A stretch of 64,000 nucleotides of DNA from DASUPK01 sp963782345 (GTDB lineage: Bacteria; Actinomycetota; Thermoleophilia; Solirubrobacterales; 70-9). Positions 36,120 through 44,995 of the stretch are shown piece after piece (the stretch's first letter is position 1; each line of letters opens with the position of its first letter). The stretch lies in the NCBI GenBank assembly GCA_963782345.1, contig CAWAJF010000008.1:90144-154143 (forward strand). The letters run 5' to 3'. The notes beneath the pieces were generated by a model that was not told the DNA's origin, searched no databases, and saw only the letters and a list, made by a program, of their open reading frames with translations. Both the position numbers and the translations under genes were made by a program.

Positions 36120-36139
36120 GTCAGTCTCAGATAGCAACG

Positions 36140-36562
36140 ATGGTCATCCACCCACCGGGGCGGCACTTGCTGCGCGCAAAGGACCTCGCGGACGCTCGCT
36201 ACTCCGAGCGCCTCGACGTCGATGACTTGGCCGGCGCGGCCGGCCTCTCCAAGGCTCACTTCAGCCGCGAGTTCCGCCGCGCCTTCGGCGAGTCGCCGCA
36301 CCACTACCTCCTGACCCGGCGCCTCGAGCGAGCCGCCACCCTGCTGCGGATGACCGATTGGAGCGTCGCCGAGGTCTGCGTCGAGGTCGGCCTGCAGAGC
36401 ATCGGGTCCTTCACCACCAGCTTCAAGCGCGCCTACGGGCAAAGCCCAACGGAGTACCGCGCGAGCCAGCCGCCCGCGTCCCACTTCGCGAAGGTGCCGA
36501 GCTGCGTGCTCCGCACCTTCCTGCGACCCCATACAGCACGTTTCAAGAAGACAGACGACTGA
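36140..36562 (+). CDS. AraC-family helix-turn-helix regulator (short form)
   Basis: A protein of about 140 residues consisting almost entirely of an AraC/XylS DNA-binding domain: DVDDLAGAAGLSKAHFSREF (first HTH) and VAEVCVEVGLQSIGSFTTSF followed by GQSPTEYRA (second HTH). No effector domain is present. ATG at 36140 is used; a TTG at 36116 would couple it to the macro gene. The VOC gene that follows after 49 bp is probably its target or operon partner, since AraC-VOC pairs are common in actinobacteria. Confidence 0.85.
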   Translation: MVIHPPGRHLLRAKDLADARYSERLDVDDLAGAAGLSKAHFSREFRRAFGESPHHYLLTRRLERAATLLRMTDWSVAEVCVEVGLQSIGSFTTSFKRAYGQSPTEYRASQPPASHFAKVPSCVLRTFLRPHTARFKKTDD

Positions 36563-36611
36563 GCCGCAAATACCTTGACCCGGACCGAGTAGTTCAACGA
36601 AAGGAGACGAA

Positions 36612-37025
36612 ATGATCCGCGTCGTAAACGGGCAGGTCTGGGTCCACGATCAGGACGAGGCGCTCGAGTTCTGGACCAAGAAGATCGGATGGGAGGTCCG
36701 CTCCGACATCACGATGGAGGAGCTCGGCGGCTTCCGCTGGCTCACCGTCGGGGCGCCCGGCCAGGACTTCTCCCTCGCCCTGATGGCGATCCCCGGACCG
36801 CCGGTGATGGACGAGGGGACGAAGAAGCAGGTCGAGGATCTGATGTCCAAGGGCTTCGCCGGAACGGTCTTTCTGACCTCCGACGACGTGCAGGCCACCT
36901 ACGAGGAGCTCAAGGAGCGCGGGGTCGAGTTCACAGAGGCGCCCGCGGAGCGGCCGTACGGAATCGACTCGGAGTTCCGCGACCCGTCGGGGAACAAGTT
37001 TCGCCTCGGCAAGCCGACGGTCTAG
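36612..37025 (+). CDS. VOC superfamily (glyoxalase/bleomycin-resistance-like) protein
   Basis: A 137-residue vicinal oxygen chelate protein with two beta-alpha-beta-beta-beta units. It begins RVVNGQVWVHDQDEALEFWT, and the second unit ends FTEAPAERPYGIDSEFRDPS then GNKFRLGKP, the typical metal-site half. A strong AAAGGAG precedes the ATG by six bases. Enzymatic activity is not predictable from this alone; resistance, lyase or dioxygenase-like roles are all known in the superfamily. Confidence 0.85.
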   Translation: MIRVVNGQVWVHDQDEALEFWTKKIGWEVRSDITMEELGGFRWLTVGAPGQDFSLALMAIPGPPVMDEGTKKQVEDLMSKGFAGTVFLTSDDVQATYEELKERGVEFTEAPAERPYGIDSEFRDPSGNKFRLGKPTV

Positions 37026-37029
37026 ACGG

Positions 37030-37677
37030 TCATGGCCCGGGCAGCAGGCGAATCTCGCGCTCGGCGCTCTGCGCGGCGATCAGCGCGAGCGCCTGCTGTT
37101 CGGTCACGGCGAGCGTCGCGGACCATCCCTCGCCCGGACCGCTCGGGCTCCGCAGGGCCAGCAGCTTCACGCCGGTCGCCGCGATCCGGGCCTGCGCGGA
37201 GCGCCCCAGCCCCGCCTGACGCGAGACGACCACGTCGACCCGGCGGCCCTCGGGAGCTCCTTCGCCGACGGTGAGCGCCTCGCCCCCGGCGACGGTCACC
37301 TCGACCGGTCGCAGCCCCTGGCCGACCCCCGGTGCGTGCGGAGCGTCGGGGCGCGGGACCGCCAGCTGAGCCCCGAGCACGTAGGACCCCGCCGGGATCG
37401 TGGCGCCGGGCGCCCGCCCGAGCGCGTCCGCCGTGCGGACGAGCGCTCCGGGTGGCACGAAGCTCGCCGGGACGCGGCGCACCGTCAGCGCCGCCCCGGC
37501 GCGCTCCACTCCGATCGGCTGGCCCGCCGGCAGCTCGGCGCTCGCCACCACCACCGGCCGCAAAGGGCCGTAGCGAGCCTCGACGCGCGAGCGATACCGG
37601 CCGGCCACAGCGGCGGCCAGGATCGCGCAGACCAGGGCGGCGACCAGGAAGAGGAGCGCGCGGGCGCGGCGGCTCAC
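37030..37677 (-). CDS. CpaB/RcpC-like SAF-domain protein
   Basis: A 215-residue protein with an N-terminal membrane helix (ALLFLVAALVCAILAAAVAG) and a SAF domain (VVVASAELPAGQPIGVERAG ... GALVRTADALGRAPGATIPAG), the layout of CpaB/RcpC proteins of Tad pili. GTG at 37677 overlaps the histidine kinase stop by 4 bp. It is part of the Tad-related set but split from tadABC by three plus-strand genes. Confidence 0.75.
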   Translation of the reverse strand: MSRRARALLFLVAALVCAILAAAVAGRYRSRVEARYGPLRPVVVASAELPAGQPIGVERAGAALTVRRVPASFVPPGALVRTADALGRAPGATIPAGSYVLGAQLAVPRPDAPHAPGVGQGLRPVEVTVAGGEALTVGEGAPEGRRVDVVVSRQAGLGRSAQARIAATGVKLLALRSPSGPGEGWSATLAVTEQQALALIAAQSAEREIRLLPGP

Positions 37678-38303
37678 GCCGCGAGCGCGTAACCCGGCTC
37701 GGCCAGCGGCAGCTCGAGCGCCGCGACGCAGCCGCTTCCGGTCTCGCAGAGGGCGAAGCGCCCGCTGTGCGCGCTCGCGACTCGCGAGACGACATCGGTG
37801 CCGTGCCCTCGGCGCGGATCGCTCTCGCGCACGGGCACGCCGTTCCCCGCGCCGTTCGCGATCGTGATCCGGATCCGGCTCACGACCCGCGCGCCGGTCA
37901 CGACTACGGGCGGACCGCCGTGTTCGATCGCGTTCGCGATCAGGTTGTCGAGAGCCTGGGCCATCTGGACGGCATCTCCCTCGACCGGAGCCGGACCGGC
38001 GTCCCAGTAGACGCGGATCCCGCCACTGCGCGCCGCGACCGGTCGCCAGCGCTCGAGCGCCGCGAGCACCACCTCGCGGCAGGAGTATCGGCGCGACGGC
38101 CGCGACGGAGCACGGCCGTTGACCGCGCCGTCCAGATCCTGCAGGGCGCTCGCCGCGACCTCGAGCAGACCACGCCGGCTCGCCGCGGGCGGCGAGGCGG
38201 CCGGCTGGCCCGAGCCCTCCTCCAGCAGCACGAGCGCCTGGAGTGGGCGGCGCAGCTCGTGCAGCGCCCGGTTGAGCGCGCGCTTGTGGGCGGGAGTGAT
38301 CAC
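37674..38303 (-). CDS. Small sensor histidine kinase
   Basis: A 209-residue histidine kinase without a sensor or transmembrane domain. The dimerisation/phosphoacceptor helix holds His15 in ALHELRRPLQALVLL, the N box is ALDNLIANAIEHGG, and the G box GHGTDVVSRVASAHSGRF is degenerate (GHGTD rather than GxGLG). ATG at 38303 overlaps the response regulator stop by 4 bp, so the two form a two-component pair. It may respond to a signal conveyed by another protein; the adjacent cpaB-like gene suggests a link to the Tad system. Confidence 0.8.
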   Translation of the reverse strand: MITPAHKRALNRALHELRRPLQALVLLEEGSGQPAASPPAASRRGLLEVAASALQDLDGAVNGRAPSRPSRRYSCREVVLAALERWRPVAARSGGIRVYWDAGPAPVEGDAVQMAQALDNLIANAIEHGGPPVVVTGARVVSRIRITIANGAGNGVPVRESDPRRGHGTDVVSRVASAHSGRFALCETGSGCVAALELPLAEPGYALAA

Positions 38304-39005
38304 CCGTCGAGCAGCCTGTAGCCGACGCCCCAGCAGTTGAAGACGTAGCGCGCGCCCTCCGGATCGAGCTTGCGGCGCAGGCGGCTCGCGTGGGAGTCGA
38401 GCGTCCGGGTCCTGCCCTTCGCGCGGAACCCCCAGACGTCACGAAGCAGCTCGTCCTTGGTGAAGACGCGGCGCGGCTCGGCGGCAAGCGCGCGCAACAG
38501 CGCGAACTCCTTGTTTGCCAGTTCCACCTGGCGGTCGCCGACGCTGACTCGCCGTGTCGCCGGGTCGACGGTCAGATCCCCGACCCGGATCGGCCCGCGC
38601 CGGGCACCGGACCGCCGCCGCAGCACCGCCGCCACCCGCGCCAGGAGCTCCGGATAGTGGAACGGCTTCGCGAGATAGTCGTCGGCGCCCGCCTCGAAGC
38701 CGCGGAGCCGGTCGGCCTCGCTCGACCGCCCGGAGAGCACCAGGACCGGCAGCTCCGGGTCGAAGCGCTCTCCCGCCGAGCGGATCTCCCGCAGCACGTC
38801 GATCCCCGGGTGCATCGGGCAGCCCCAGGTCCAGAAGCATCAGGTCCGGCTGGTTGTAGCCGCAGAGACGCAGCGCATCGGAGGCGCTCGGTGCTGGAAG
38901 GGCGCGGTAGCGGTCGGCGGTCAGGTGGTCGCAGAGGAGCTCGCGGGTGGGATCGTCGTCCTCGCAGACCACCACCGTCGCCAGCTCTTCGACCTGGGGG
39001 AGCAC
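38300..39005 (-). pseudogene. OmpR-type response regulator, copy 1, frameshifted in receiver domain
   Basis: Two-component regulator with a receiver domain (acidic pocket CEDDD, phosphoacceptor Asp59 in LMLLDLGLPDAPG, Lys in YLAKPF) and a winged-helix output domain (RVFTKDELLRDVWGF, TRTLDSHASRLRRKLDPEG). The frame breaks directly after LGLPDAPG: an extra T at 38811 relative to copy 2 (46041-46782) shifts the rest to another frame. The upstream part ends in nonsense and the downstream part has only an internal start. Restoring one base gives an intact protein of about 234 residues. Real inactivation and sequence error are both possible. Confidence 0.85.
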
Positions 39006-39046
39006 TCCCCCTTAAGCCATGCGCCCAAAGAACTCTCCCCCGCGCG
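38325..39046. repeat. Duplicated response-regulator block, copy 1
   Basis: Nearly identical at the DNA level, with only scattered mismatches by eye, to 46104-46822 in the same orientation. The repeat covers the whole regulator apart from its last few codons and about 40 bp of leader. The boundaries are estimated from where alignment by eye fails. The two copies flank about 7 kb of accessory genes, so recombination between them could delete that segment. Confidence 0.8.
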
Positions 39047-39495
39047 CGCACCGTAGCGATCCTCCTCGCTGCTCCCATCGAGCCGAAGCAGCATCGAAAC
39101 GGCCCCGAAAGCAGGGCCGCCGCGATGCCCCTGGCACGCGAAGGGAGGCGTGCCGGTTGCTGGGGAGAACGGTGCTCCCCTGCATGGGAATGTAGGAGCG
39201 AGCCTGGGACCTTGCAGCTCGTGAGAGGAGCTTCGAGGTACTGCTCGGGCGCTCGTTCACGCCCGTTGGTCAGCAGAGCGTCGGGGTGCCGCGGCCGAGG
39301 TCGCGAGGGTCTTGTCCCCCGGTATTGCGGCCTTCTACGGATGAGTTCATGTTCAAATCCGCACATGCCGATGAGTTCAGGGGACCGATGGGCGGTCCGT
39401 GGAAAGGGGCTTGGCGTGGCGAGAAGACAAGACGGCGCGACCAGACTAGGCGGTCACACCCGGGCACTTCTCGCTCGCGCGCAACTGGTGCCCGA
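39006..39495. other. Divergent intergenic region between response regulator and EAL gene
   Basis: About 490 bp without a convincing gene. The segment 39133-39154 forms a stem GGCACGC/GCGTGCC, and 39126-39147 recurs inverted at 45940-45961. A frame open from 39286 could extend the EAL protein upstream, but it lacks a ribosome site and adds a low-complexity basic head, so it was not adopted. Confidence 0.45.
39126..39147. repeat. 22 bp repeat, copy 1 (inverted partner at 45940-45961)
   Basis: Begins TGCCCCTGG and ends GCGAAGGGAG on the plus strand; the same 22 bases occur on the minus strand at 45940-45961. It forms part of a stem-loop here. Both copies lie in leader regions of minus-strand genes but in opposite orientation relative to them. 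Function unknown. Confidence 0.6.
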
Positions 39496-42192
39496 ATGAC
39501 CTCGGTCGCTCCAGGCCCAGGGCCGAACCGCCGCGCAAGACATTCGTCTCCTTGGCTTGCCGTTGTCGTGAGCGCGGTCGGAGCGACGCTCATCGCCCGC
39601 CCGATAGTGGTGGCGCTTGCCCCCGGGTTCGGTCACGATGCGATCCCTAGGGGGCTCCTCGTGGCCGTGTTCGTTGGCGCGGTGCTGAGCTGCCTGGTCA
39701 AGGCCTTGGTCGACCCGGCCGACCGTAAGTTGTGGCTGGTGCTGGGCCTCGGGCTGGCCGGCTGGTCCGCGCAGGCCTACTACGTCCTCAGTCCCGACGC
39801 GGCCCTGTCGTTTCCGTCGCCGGTTGATCTTGCGGCGCTCGGCTTCTACGTCTGCGCGCTGCTGTTCGTGATACTGCTCGCTCTTAGCGAAATTGGGCCG
39901 CAACCGCTGTCCGTCAAACTTGACGGGTTGCTCGGCGGGCTCGTGCTCGCGGACCTGGGCGCGGTGTTCGTGCTGGCGCAGGCCCAGGCGGGGTCCGGCG
40001 CCGATTCCCAGACCCTCTACGGGCAGCTCTCCTACGCGGTGGCCGACCTCTTCGTGCTGGGCTTCGTGGCGACGCTCTTGCTTATCCCCGCCATGCGCGC
40101 CAATCAGTCGCACCGGTTGTGGTTGTTGATCGGAGCCTTCGCGTTGCTGGCCACCGGAGACAGCATCTACTTGCGCGCGGTTGCCTTCGGCGACCTAGGC
40201 TCGAGCGCGGTGGTCGCGTCGCTGTGGGCGGCCGGGCCGCTGCTACTGGCCGCAATCCCGTGGACGACGAGGCGTCCCGCCCGCGAGTTCGCCCGCCGGA
40301 GCGCCATCCCTCTTGCGATACCCGTGGGCTCGGTGGCGATCGCGCTCGCGATTCTGGCTGTGGAAGCGCTCAGGCCTGACAGCACCACCGAGTTCGCTGT
40401 CGTCGTCGCTTTGGTGGTGCTCGTCCTCGGGACGGCCCGACTGGTTGCCTCGATGAAGGAAAACGTGCGTCTCGGCGCCGAGAGTATCCGCGAGGCAAGC
40501 CGCTCAATGGCGATCGCCGACAGCGTGGACGAGGGGATCTTCATCGTCGACCCGATGGGACTGCTGACATCCATCAACCCGGCGGCGCTGCGATTGCTGG
40601 GCTACCGCTCGGAACGGGAGCTGATCGGCCACGATCACCACGAGGCCTTTCATCACACGCGAGCGGACGGGACGGCGTATCCGATCGAGGACTGCCCACT
40701 GCCGACCGTCATCGAAACCGGCCAGCCGATCCACATCGACGAGGAAGTGTTCTGGCGCAAGGATGGGACCGCCCTTCCGGTGTCCTTGTCCGCCTCCCCG
40801 ATCGAGTGGAGCGAGGGCACGGGGAAGGTCGTCGCCTTCGGCGACATCACGGCCCAGATGGCAGAGCGCGAGCACCTTCGATCTCAAGCCAGCCAAGTCG
40901 TCTGGTTCGACCGGATTCGCGAGGCACTTGAGCAGGGCCGCCTCGTGCTCTACGGCCAGCCGATCCTCGATCTCACGAGCCGCGCCGTCGCCGGGCACGA
41001 GCTGCTGTTGCGCATGCTCTCGCCGACGGGCGAGGTCATCGCGCCCGGTGAGTTTCTGCCCACCGCGGAGAAATACGGGCTCATCGCCGAGATCGACCAC
41101 TGGGTCATCAGCGAGGCGCTGAAGCTGGCCGCCGCCGGCAGCCGCGTGGCCGTCAACATCTCGGCGGCGTCGGTCGGCCGGCTCGAGGTCCTGGCCCACA
41201 TCGAGCGCGAACTGACACGCACCGGCGCGCCCGCTGAGAACCTCACGTTCGAGCTTACCGAGACCGCGATCATGCTTGACCCTGGCGCGGGCAGGCGCTT
41301 TGCCGAACGGCTCGTGGCGCTGGGCTGCTCGCTCTCGATCGACGACTTCGGCACCGGCTACGCGTCGCTGACCTACCTGCGCCAACTCCCCGTCTCGGAG
41401 GTCAAGATCGACGTGCAGTTCGTCCGTGATATGGCGAGTAGCGAAAAGGACCAGAAAGTGGTCCGGGCCGTCGTGCAGATCGCGAGAAGCCTCGGGAAGA
41501 CGACCGTTGCCGAAGGCGTCGAGGACGAACGGACGCTCGAGCTGCTGCGCGACTACGGCGTCGACTATGCCCAGGGCTACTACATCGGGCGACCCGAGCC
41601 CTTCGCGCCAGCGGCCCCCAAGCCCAGCGACGCGTTGCCACATGCCGACCGTCAGAGTCAGGCCGCCTCCGCGAGCATGTCCCGGCAGCTCAGGGATGAC
41701 GCCTCACGCCCCGAGGCCGTCGACAAGCCGGTTGCCGATGCGGCAGCCGAGCTGACGTATGGCGAGCTCGCCGAAGCGCGGGACGTCGCGGCCGGGCTGC
41801 GAGACCATGACGCCGATGTGCGCGACCTGGAATACGAGCGCAATGAGAAGGCCGTGCTGGCCGCCGAAGAGTCCAAGCTGCATGCCCTCCTGGCCGCGAG
41901 CAAAGAAGCACGCCGTCGCGCGGCAGCCGACCGGGCCAGCGCGGACGACGTCGCAGCCGGCAACGGCGACCGCGCGCCCGAGCGCGAGGAACAGAACCTC
42001 GCGACCGCCACCGAGATCTCCGAGTCCACGAACAAGGCTCTGGCGGAATCGAGCCAGGACGCTCGCGACCATTCCGCGGCCGACAGAGCCGCTTCGCGGG
42101 CTGATCGTCGCGAGGCGGCCAGGGACCGTGACGAGGCGGGGACGGAAGGTGAACGGGCGGCCGCGGACGAACCCACCGGCGAGGACGGCTAA
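39496..42192 (+). CDS. Membrane PAS-EAL protein, cyclic-di-GMP phosphodiesterase
   Basis: An 898-residue protein. Residues about 20-325 form nine or ten transmembrane helices (a membrane sensory module), 336-460 a PAS domain (DSVDEGIFIVDPMGLLTSIN), and 470-705 an EAL domain. The EAL catalytic set looks complete: Glu502 (HELLLR), Asn554 (VNIS), Glu586 (FELTET), Asp616-Asp617 (DDFGTG), Lys637 (VKID) and Glu673 (AEGVED), so it probably hydrolyses c-di-GMP. There is no GGDEF domain. The last 190 residues are hydrophilic, Ala/Arg/Asp/Glu-rich and likely disordered or coiled-coil. ATG at 39496 was chosen over an upstream frame extension. Confidence 0.88.
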   Translation: MTSVAPGPGPNRRARHSSPWLAVVVSAVGATLIARPIVVALAPGFGHDAIPRGLLVAVFVGAVLSCLVKALVDPADRKLWLVLGLGLAGWSAQAYYVLSPDAALSFPSPVDLAALGFYVCALLFVILLALSEIGPQPLSVKLDGLLGGLVLADLGAVFVLAQAQAGSGADSQTLYGQLSYAVADLFVLGFVATLLLIPAMRANQSHRLWLLIGAFALLATGDSIYLRAVAFGDLGSSAVVASLWAAGPLLLAAIPWTTRRPAREFARRSAIPLAIPVGSVAIALAILAVEALRPDSTTEFAVVVALVVLVLGTARLVASMKENVRLGAESIREASRSMAIADSVDEGIFIVDPMGLLTSINPAALRLLGYRSERELIGHDHHEAFHHTRADGTAYPIEDCPLPTVIETGQPIHIDEEVFWRKDGTALPVSLSASPIEWSEGTGKVVAFGDITAQMAEREHLRSQASQVVWFDRIREALEQGRLVLYGQPILDLTSRAVAGHELLLRMLSPTGEVIAPGEFLPTAEKYGLIAEIDHWVISEALKLAAAGSRVAVNISAASVGRLEVLAHIERELTRTGAPAENLTFELTETAIMLDPGAGRRFAERLVALGCSLSIDDFGTGYASLTYLRQLPVSEVKIDVQFVRDMASSEKDQKVVRAVVQIARSLGKTTVAEGVEDERTLELLRDYGVDYAQGYYIGRPEPFAPAAPKPSDALPHADRQSQAASASMSRQLRDDASRPEAVDKPVADAAAELTYGELAEARDVAAGLRDHDADVRDLEYERNEKAVLAAEESKLHALLAASKEARRRAAADRASADDVAAGNGDRAPEREEQNLATATEISESTNKALAESSQDARDHSAADRAASRADRREAARDRDEAGTEGERAAADEPTGEDG

Positions 42193-42283
42193 GCGTCAGG
42201 CCAGTTCCCCCGTCAGGCCCCGACTATCAAGGTCTTTCCGTCAGACGGCGACAAGGTGGGCATTTCACGCATCGGACCGGGAC

Positions 42284-42517
42284 ATGGCAAGCACGGTGCA
42301 GTCTTTGGGGCAGGAGACCGTCGCCGAAGGGGTTGAGGACGCCACCGCCCTGGAGCTGCTTCGGCGCCTGGGCGTCGATTACGCGCAGGGCTACCTGATC
42401 TGCAGGCCCCAACCGGTGAAAGTCGACCAGTTGCGAGAGCCGGAGCCGGAGGTTCCCCGACCCAACGAGGGGTCGCGATGGGATTCGTTGTCCTCGAACG
42501 TCGCTTGGCGAGTCTGA
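42284..42517 (+). pseudogene. C-terminal fragment of a second EAL domain
   Basis: A 77-codon frame reading GQETVAEGVEDATALELLRR then LGVDYAQGYLICRPQPV, the last helix-strand unit of an EAL domain. It resembles the equivalent part of the preceding gene but is not a copy of it. The rest of the domain is missing, and no good ribosome site precedes the ATG, so it is a relic, perhaps of a tandem EAL gene. It lies directly downstream of the intact EAL gene. Confidence 0.6.
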
Positions 42518-42632
42518 GGAGCTCTGCCGCCGAGGACTCGGCTCAACCTTGCGGGCCAAATGCCGATGAACACCTTGACAGTCTCAAGTGTCAACCGCCC
42601 GGCTCGGACAGCCTCTCCTCAGGAGTTCCTCT

Positions 42633-44891
42633 ATGGCTGGTCCCCGCTTGTCTCCGCGCTCGTCTTCCGGTCCTCGCAATTCGCAGTCCACCGGTGTCAG
42701 CGGCCGTTCGGCGCCGGCCCTCATTCTCGCTGCTCTCGGTGCGGGCCTACTGCTCGCCGGGTTCGGTCCGGCAGTCCCTAACGCCGCCGCGGCTCCAACC
42801 ACGATGGTGGACCTGGGTACGGCGTCAACGTACGCCGTATTGAGCGGCGCCTCCGTGGGTAACACCGTCAGCGCCGAAGGTGCTCCGCATACGACTCTCC
42901 GTGGCGATCTCGGCGTCAAGGCGAACACCCAACCGACCGGGTTCCCTCCGGGGATCGTCACCGGCACGGTCTCCGTCGGCAACCCGGCCGCAATCCAAGC
43001 GCACAGCGATCTCGTCGCAGCGTACAACGAGGTCGCAGGACGGACCGGCGGCACCGCGCTCGCGGGCGCGCTGGCGGGTGCGACAATTCTGCCGGGACTT
43101 CACACCATCGCGGGCGCCGCCTCCAACGCCGGAACGGTGACCCTCGACGGTGGGGGTGACCCGAACGCCGTATTCGTCTTTCAGATCAACGGAGCCATGG
43201 CCTTCGCAGCGGCAAGCCACGTCGTCTTGACCGGCGGAGCCCGGGCGTCCCGGGTTTTCTGGCAGGTCAATGGAGCCGGCTCCGTGGGCGCGGGTGCCGA
43301 CTTCGCGGGAACGCTGATGGCGCTCGACGCGGTCGCGATGGGCAGCGGGACCCTGGTCAACGGCCGCGCGTTCGCCCTCAACGGTGCGCTCACGCTCGAC
43401 AACAACCAGTTCTACAGCGCGCCACCCGTGATCACGATTGCCGGCGGGGCCACCGCGATCACGAGCGATACGACTCCCACCATCAGCGGCACGACTGACG
43501 TCGAGGCGCCGACGCTGGTCACCGTGACCGTCAGTGGCCAGACGCTCACCGCGACCCCCACCAATGGCGCATGGTCGGTGACCTCCGCGATCCTGGCGAA
43601 CGCTACCTACCCGGTCGTCGCCTCGGTCAGCGACGGGGCGGGGAACCCAGGCAGCTTCACGCAACAGCTGACCGTCGATACGGTCTTGCCGGTCGTGACC
43701 CTCGACGGCGGACCCTTCGCGACGACGAACGACCCGACCCCGACGATCGCCGGCACCAGCGATGTCGCCACGGGGACGATCGTCCGCGTCAGCGTCGACT
43801 CGCAGGTGCTGTTTGCGGTCGTGAACTCCGGAGGATCATGGAACGTGACCCCCGGAGCGCTGCCCGACGACACTCACACCATCACCGCGTCCGTCTCCGA
43901 TCCTGCCGGCAACGAGGGCACCGACAGCCAGGAGCTAACCGTGGACACCGCGGCGCCGGCGGTATCGATCGTAGGTGGGGCCACGGCGCTCACCAACGAC
44001 CCGACCCCGGACATCTCCGGGACCGCGGACGTACCGCCCGGCACGACAGCGACTTTGACCCTGGCCGACGAGACGCTGTCGGGAGTGGTCCAGGGCGACG
44101 GCACGTGGACCGTGACCGCATCCGCACTATCCGACGGCCCGCATCGCGCGACCGTGGAAGTCTTTGACGCCGCCGGGAACCCTGCGCGCTTCACCCAGAC
44201 CCTGACGGTCGACACGGTACCGCCGGACGTCGCGATCTCAGGTGGCGCGACAGCGACGACTGACGACGTCGATCCGACGATCGCGGGCACCTCCAGCGCC
44301 GCCCCCGGCACCACAGTGACCGTCTCGATCGCAGGTCAGACGCTGACAACCCTCCTCCAGCCCGACCATACGTGGAACGCAACTCCGACCTATGTCGGTA
44401 ACGGAACGTGGGCGGTCGTCGCCTCGGCTCCCGATCCCGCCGGGAACGTGGGCAGCGCCGAGCAGACGCTCGTCGTCGGCCCCGTGGCGCCGCCCCCCGT
44501 AGCGGTCCCCGCACCCCCCGTAGCGGTCCCCGCAGTGACCGGAACCAGGGTCCCAGAGAGCGACTTCGGCTGCTGCAAGCTGAAGCAAAACAAGAAGAAG
44601 GGGATCGCCTTCCTGATCGCCTTCTTCCCCGGCCCCGGCGAGATCGGTCTCGCGGGCAAGGGGATCAAGAGCATCGCCCTCGGGAGCGCGGCGGCTCGCA
44701 CGAGCCGAGGGGTCGCCGGCGGCCGGGTGAAGCTCCCGGTGAAGCCTGCCAAGAAGGGCAAATGGGCGCGCAAGATCCGCCGGAAGCTGCATAACAAGGG
44801 CAAGGCCGGGGTGAAGGTCAAGGTCACCTACATCCCCACCGGCGGGTTCGCGAACACGCAAGTGCGGAAGCTGAAGCTAGTTCGGAAGTGA
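42633..44891 (+). CDS. Secreted DUF3494 ice-binding-type protein with four Ig-like repeats
   Basis: A 752-residue exported protein. A long basic head and hydrophobic segment (ILAALGAGLLLAGFGPAVPN) form the signal sequence. Residues about 58-250 are a DUF3494 (IBP-1) domain: VDLGTASTYAVLSGASVGNT, LVAAYNEVAGR, GLHTIAGAASNAGTVTLDGG, VFQINGAMAFAAASHVVLTG, VFWQVNGAGSVGAG and NGRAFALNGALTLDNN. Four Ig-like repeats of about 88 residues follow, each ending in a PAGN ... LTVDT-type strand. A Pro/Val linker leads to a basic C-terminal module also found in two neighbouring secreted proteins. ATG at 42633 has AGGAG seven bases before it; GTG at 42588 is the alternative. Confidence 0.88.
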   Translation: MAGPRLSPRSSSGPRNSQSTGVSGRSAPALILAALGAGLLLAGFGPAVPNAAAAPTTMVDLGTASTYAVLSGASVGNTVSAEGAPHTTLRGDLGVKANTQPTGFPPGIVTGTVSVGNPAAIQAHSDLVAAYNEVAGRTGGTALAGALAGATILPGLHTIAGAASNAGTVTLDGGGDPNAVFVFQINGAMAFAAASHVVLTGGARASRVFWQVNGAGSVGAGADFAGTLMALDAVAMGSGTLVNGRAFALNGALTLDNNQFYSAPPVITIAGGATAITSDTTPTISGTTDVEAPTLVTVTVSGQTLTATPTNGAWSVTSAILANATYPVVASVSDGAGNPGSFTQQLTVDTVLPVVTLDGGPFATTNDPTPTIAGTSDVATGTIVRVSVDSQVLFAVVNSGGSWNVTPGALPDDTHTITASVSDPAGNEGTDSQELTVDTAAPAVSIVGGATALTNDPTPDISGTADVPPGTTATLTLADETLSGVVQGDGTWTVTASALSDGPHRATVEVFDAAGNPARFTQTLTVDTVPPDVAISGGATATTDDVDPTIAGTSSAAPGTTVTVSIAGQTLTTLLQPDHTWNATPTYVGNGTWAVVASAPDPAGNVGSAEQTLVVGPVAPPPVAVPAPPVAVPAVTGTRVPESDFGCCKLKQNKKKGIAFLIAFFPGPGEIGLAGKGIKSIALGSAAARTSRGVAGGRVKLPVKPAKKGKWARKIRRKLHNKGKAGVKVKVTYIPTGGFANTQVRKLKLVRK

Positions 44892-44920
44892 GCCGAGCCA
44901 ATCCGGCTGCCACCCGGGGG

Positions 44921-44956
44921 CTCGCTGCTCCCTTGCGCGAGACCGAGCAGCGCGAG
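44921..44956. terminator. Possible bidirectional hairpin between convergent genes
   Basis: CTCGCTGCTC (44921-44930) pairs with GAGCAGCGCGAG (44945-44956), allowing one bulge. It lies between the stops of the convergent ice-binding-type gene and the secreted protein gene. There is no T-run, so its role as a terminator is uncertain. Confidence 0.35.
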
Positions 44957-44995
44957 GGCGGAGTGCTCCTCGTCGCGCATAAGGAGGCGCGACCA

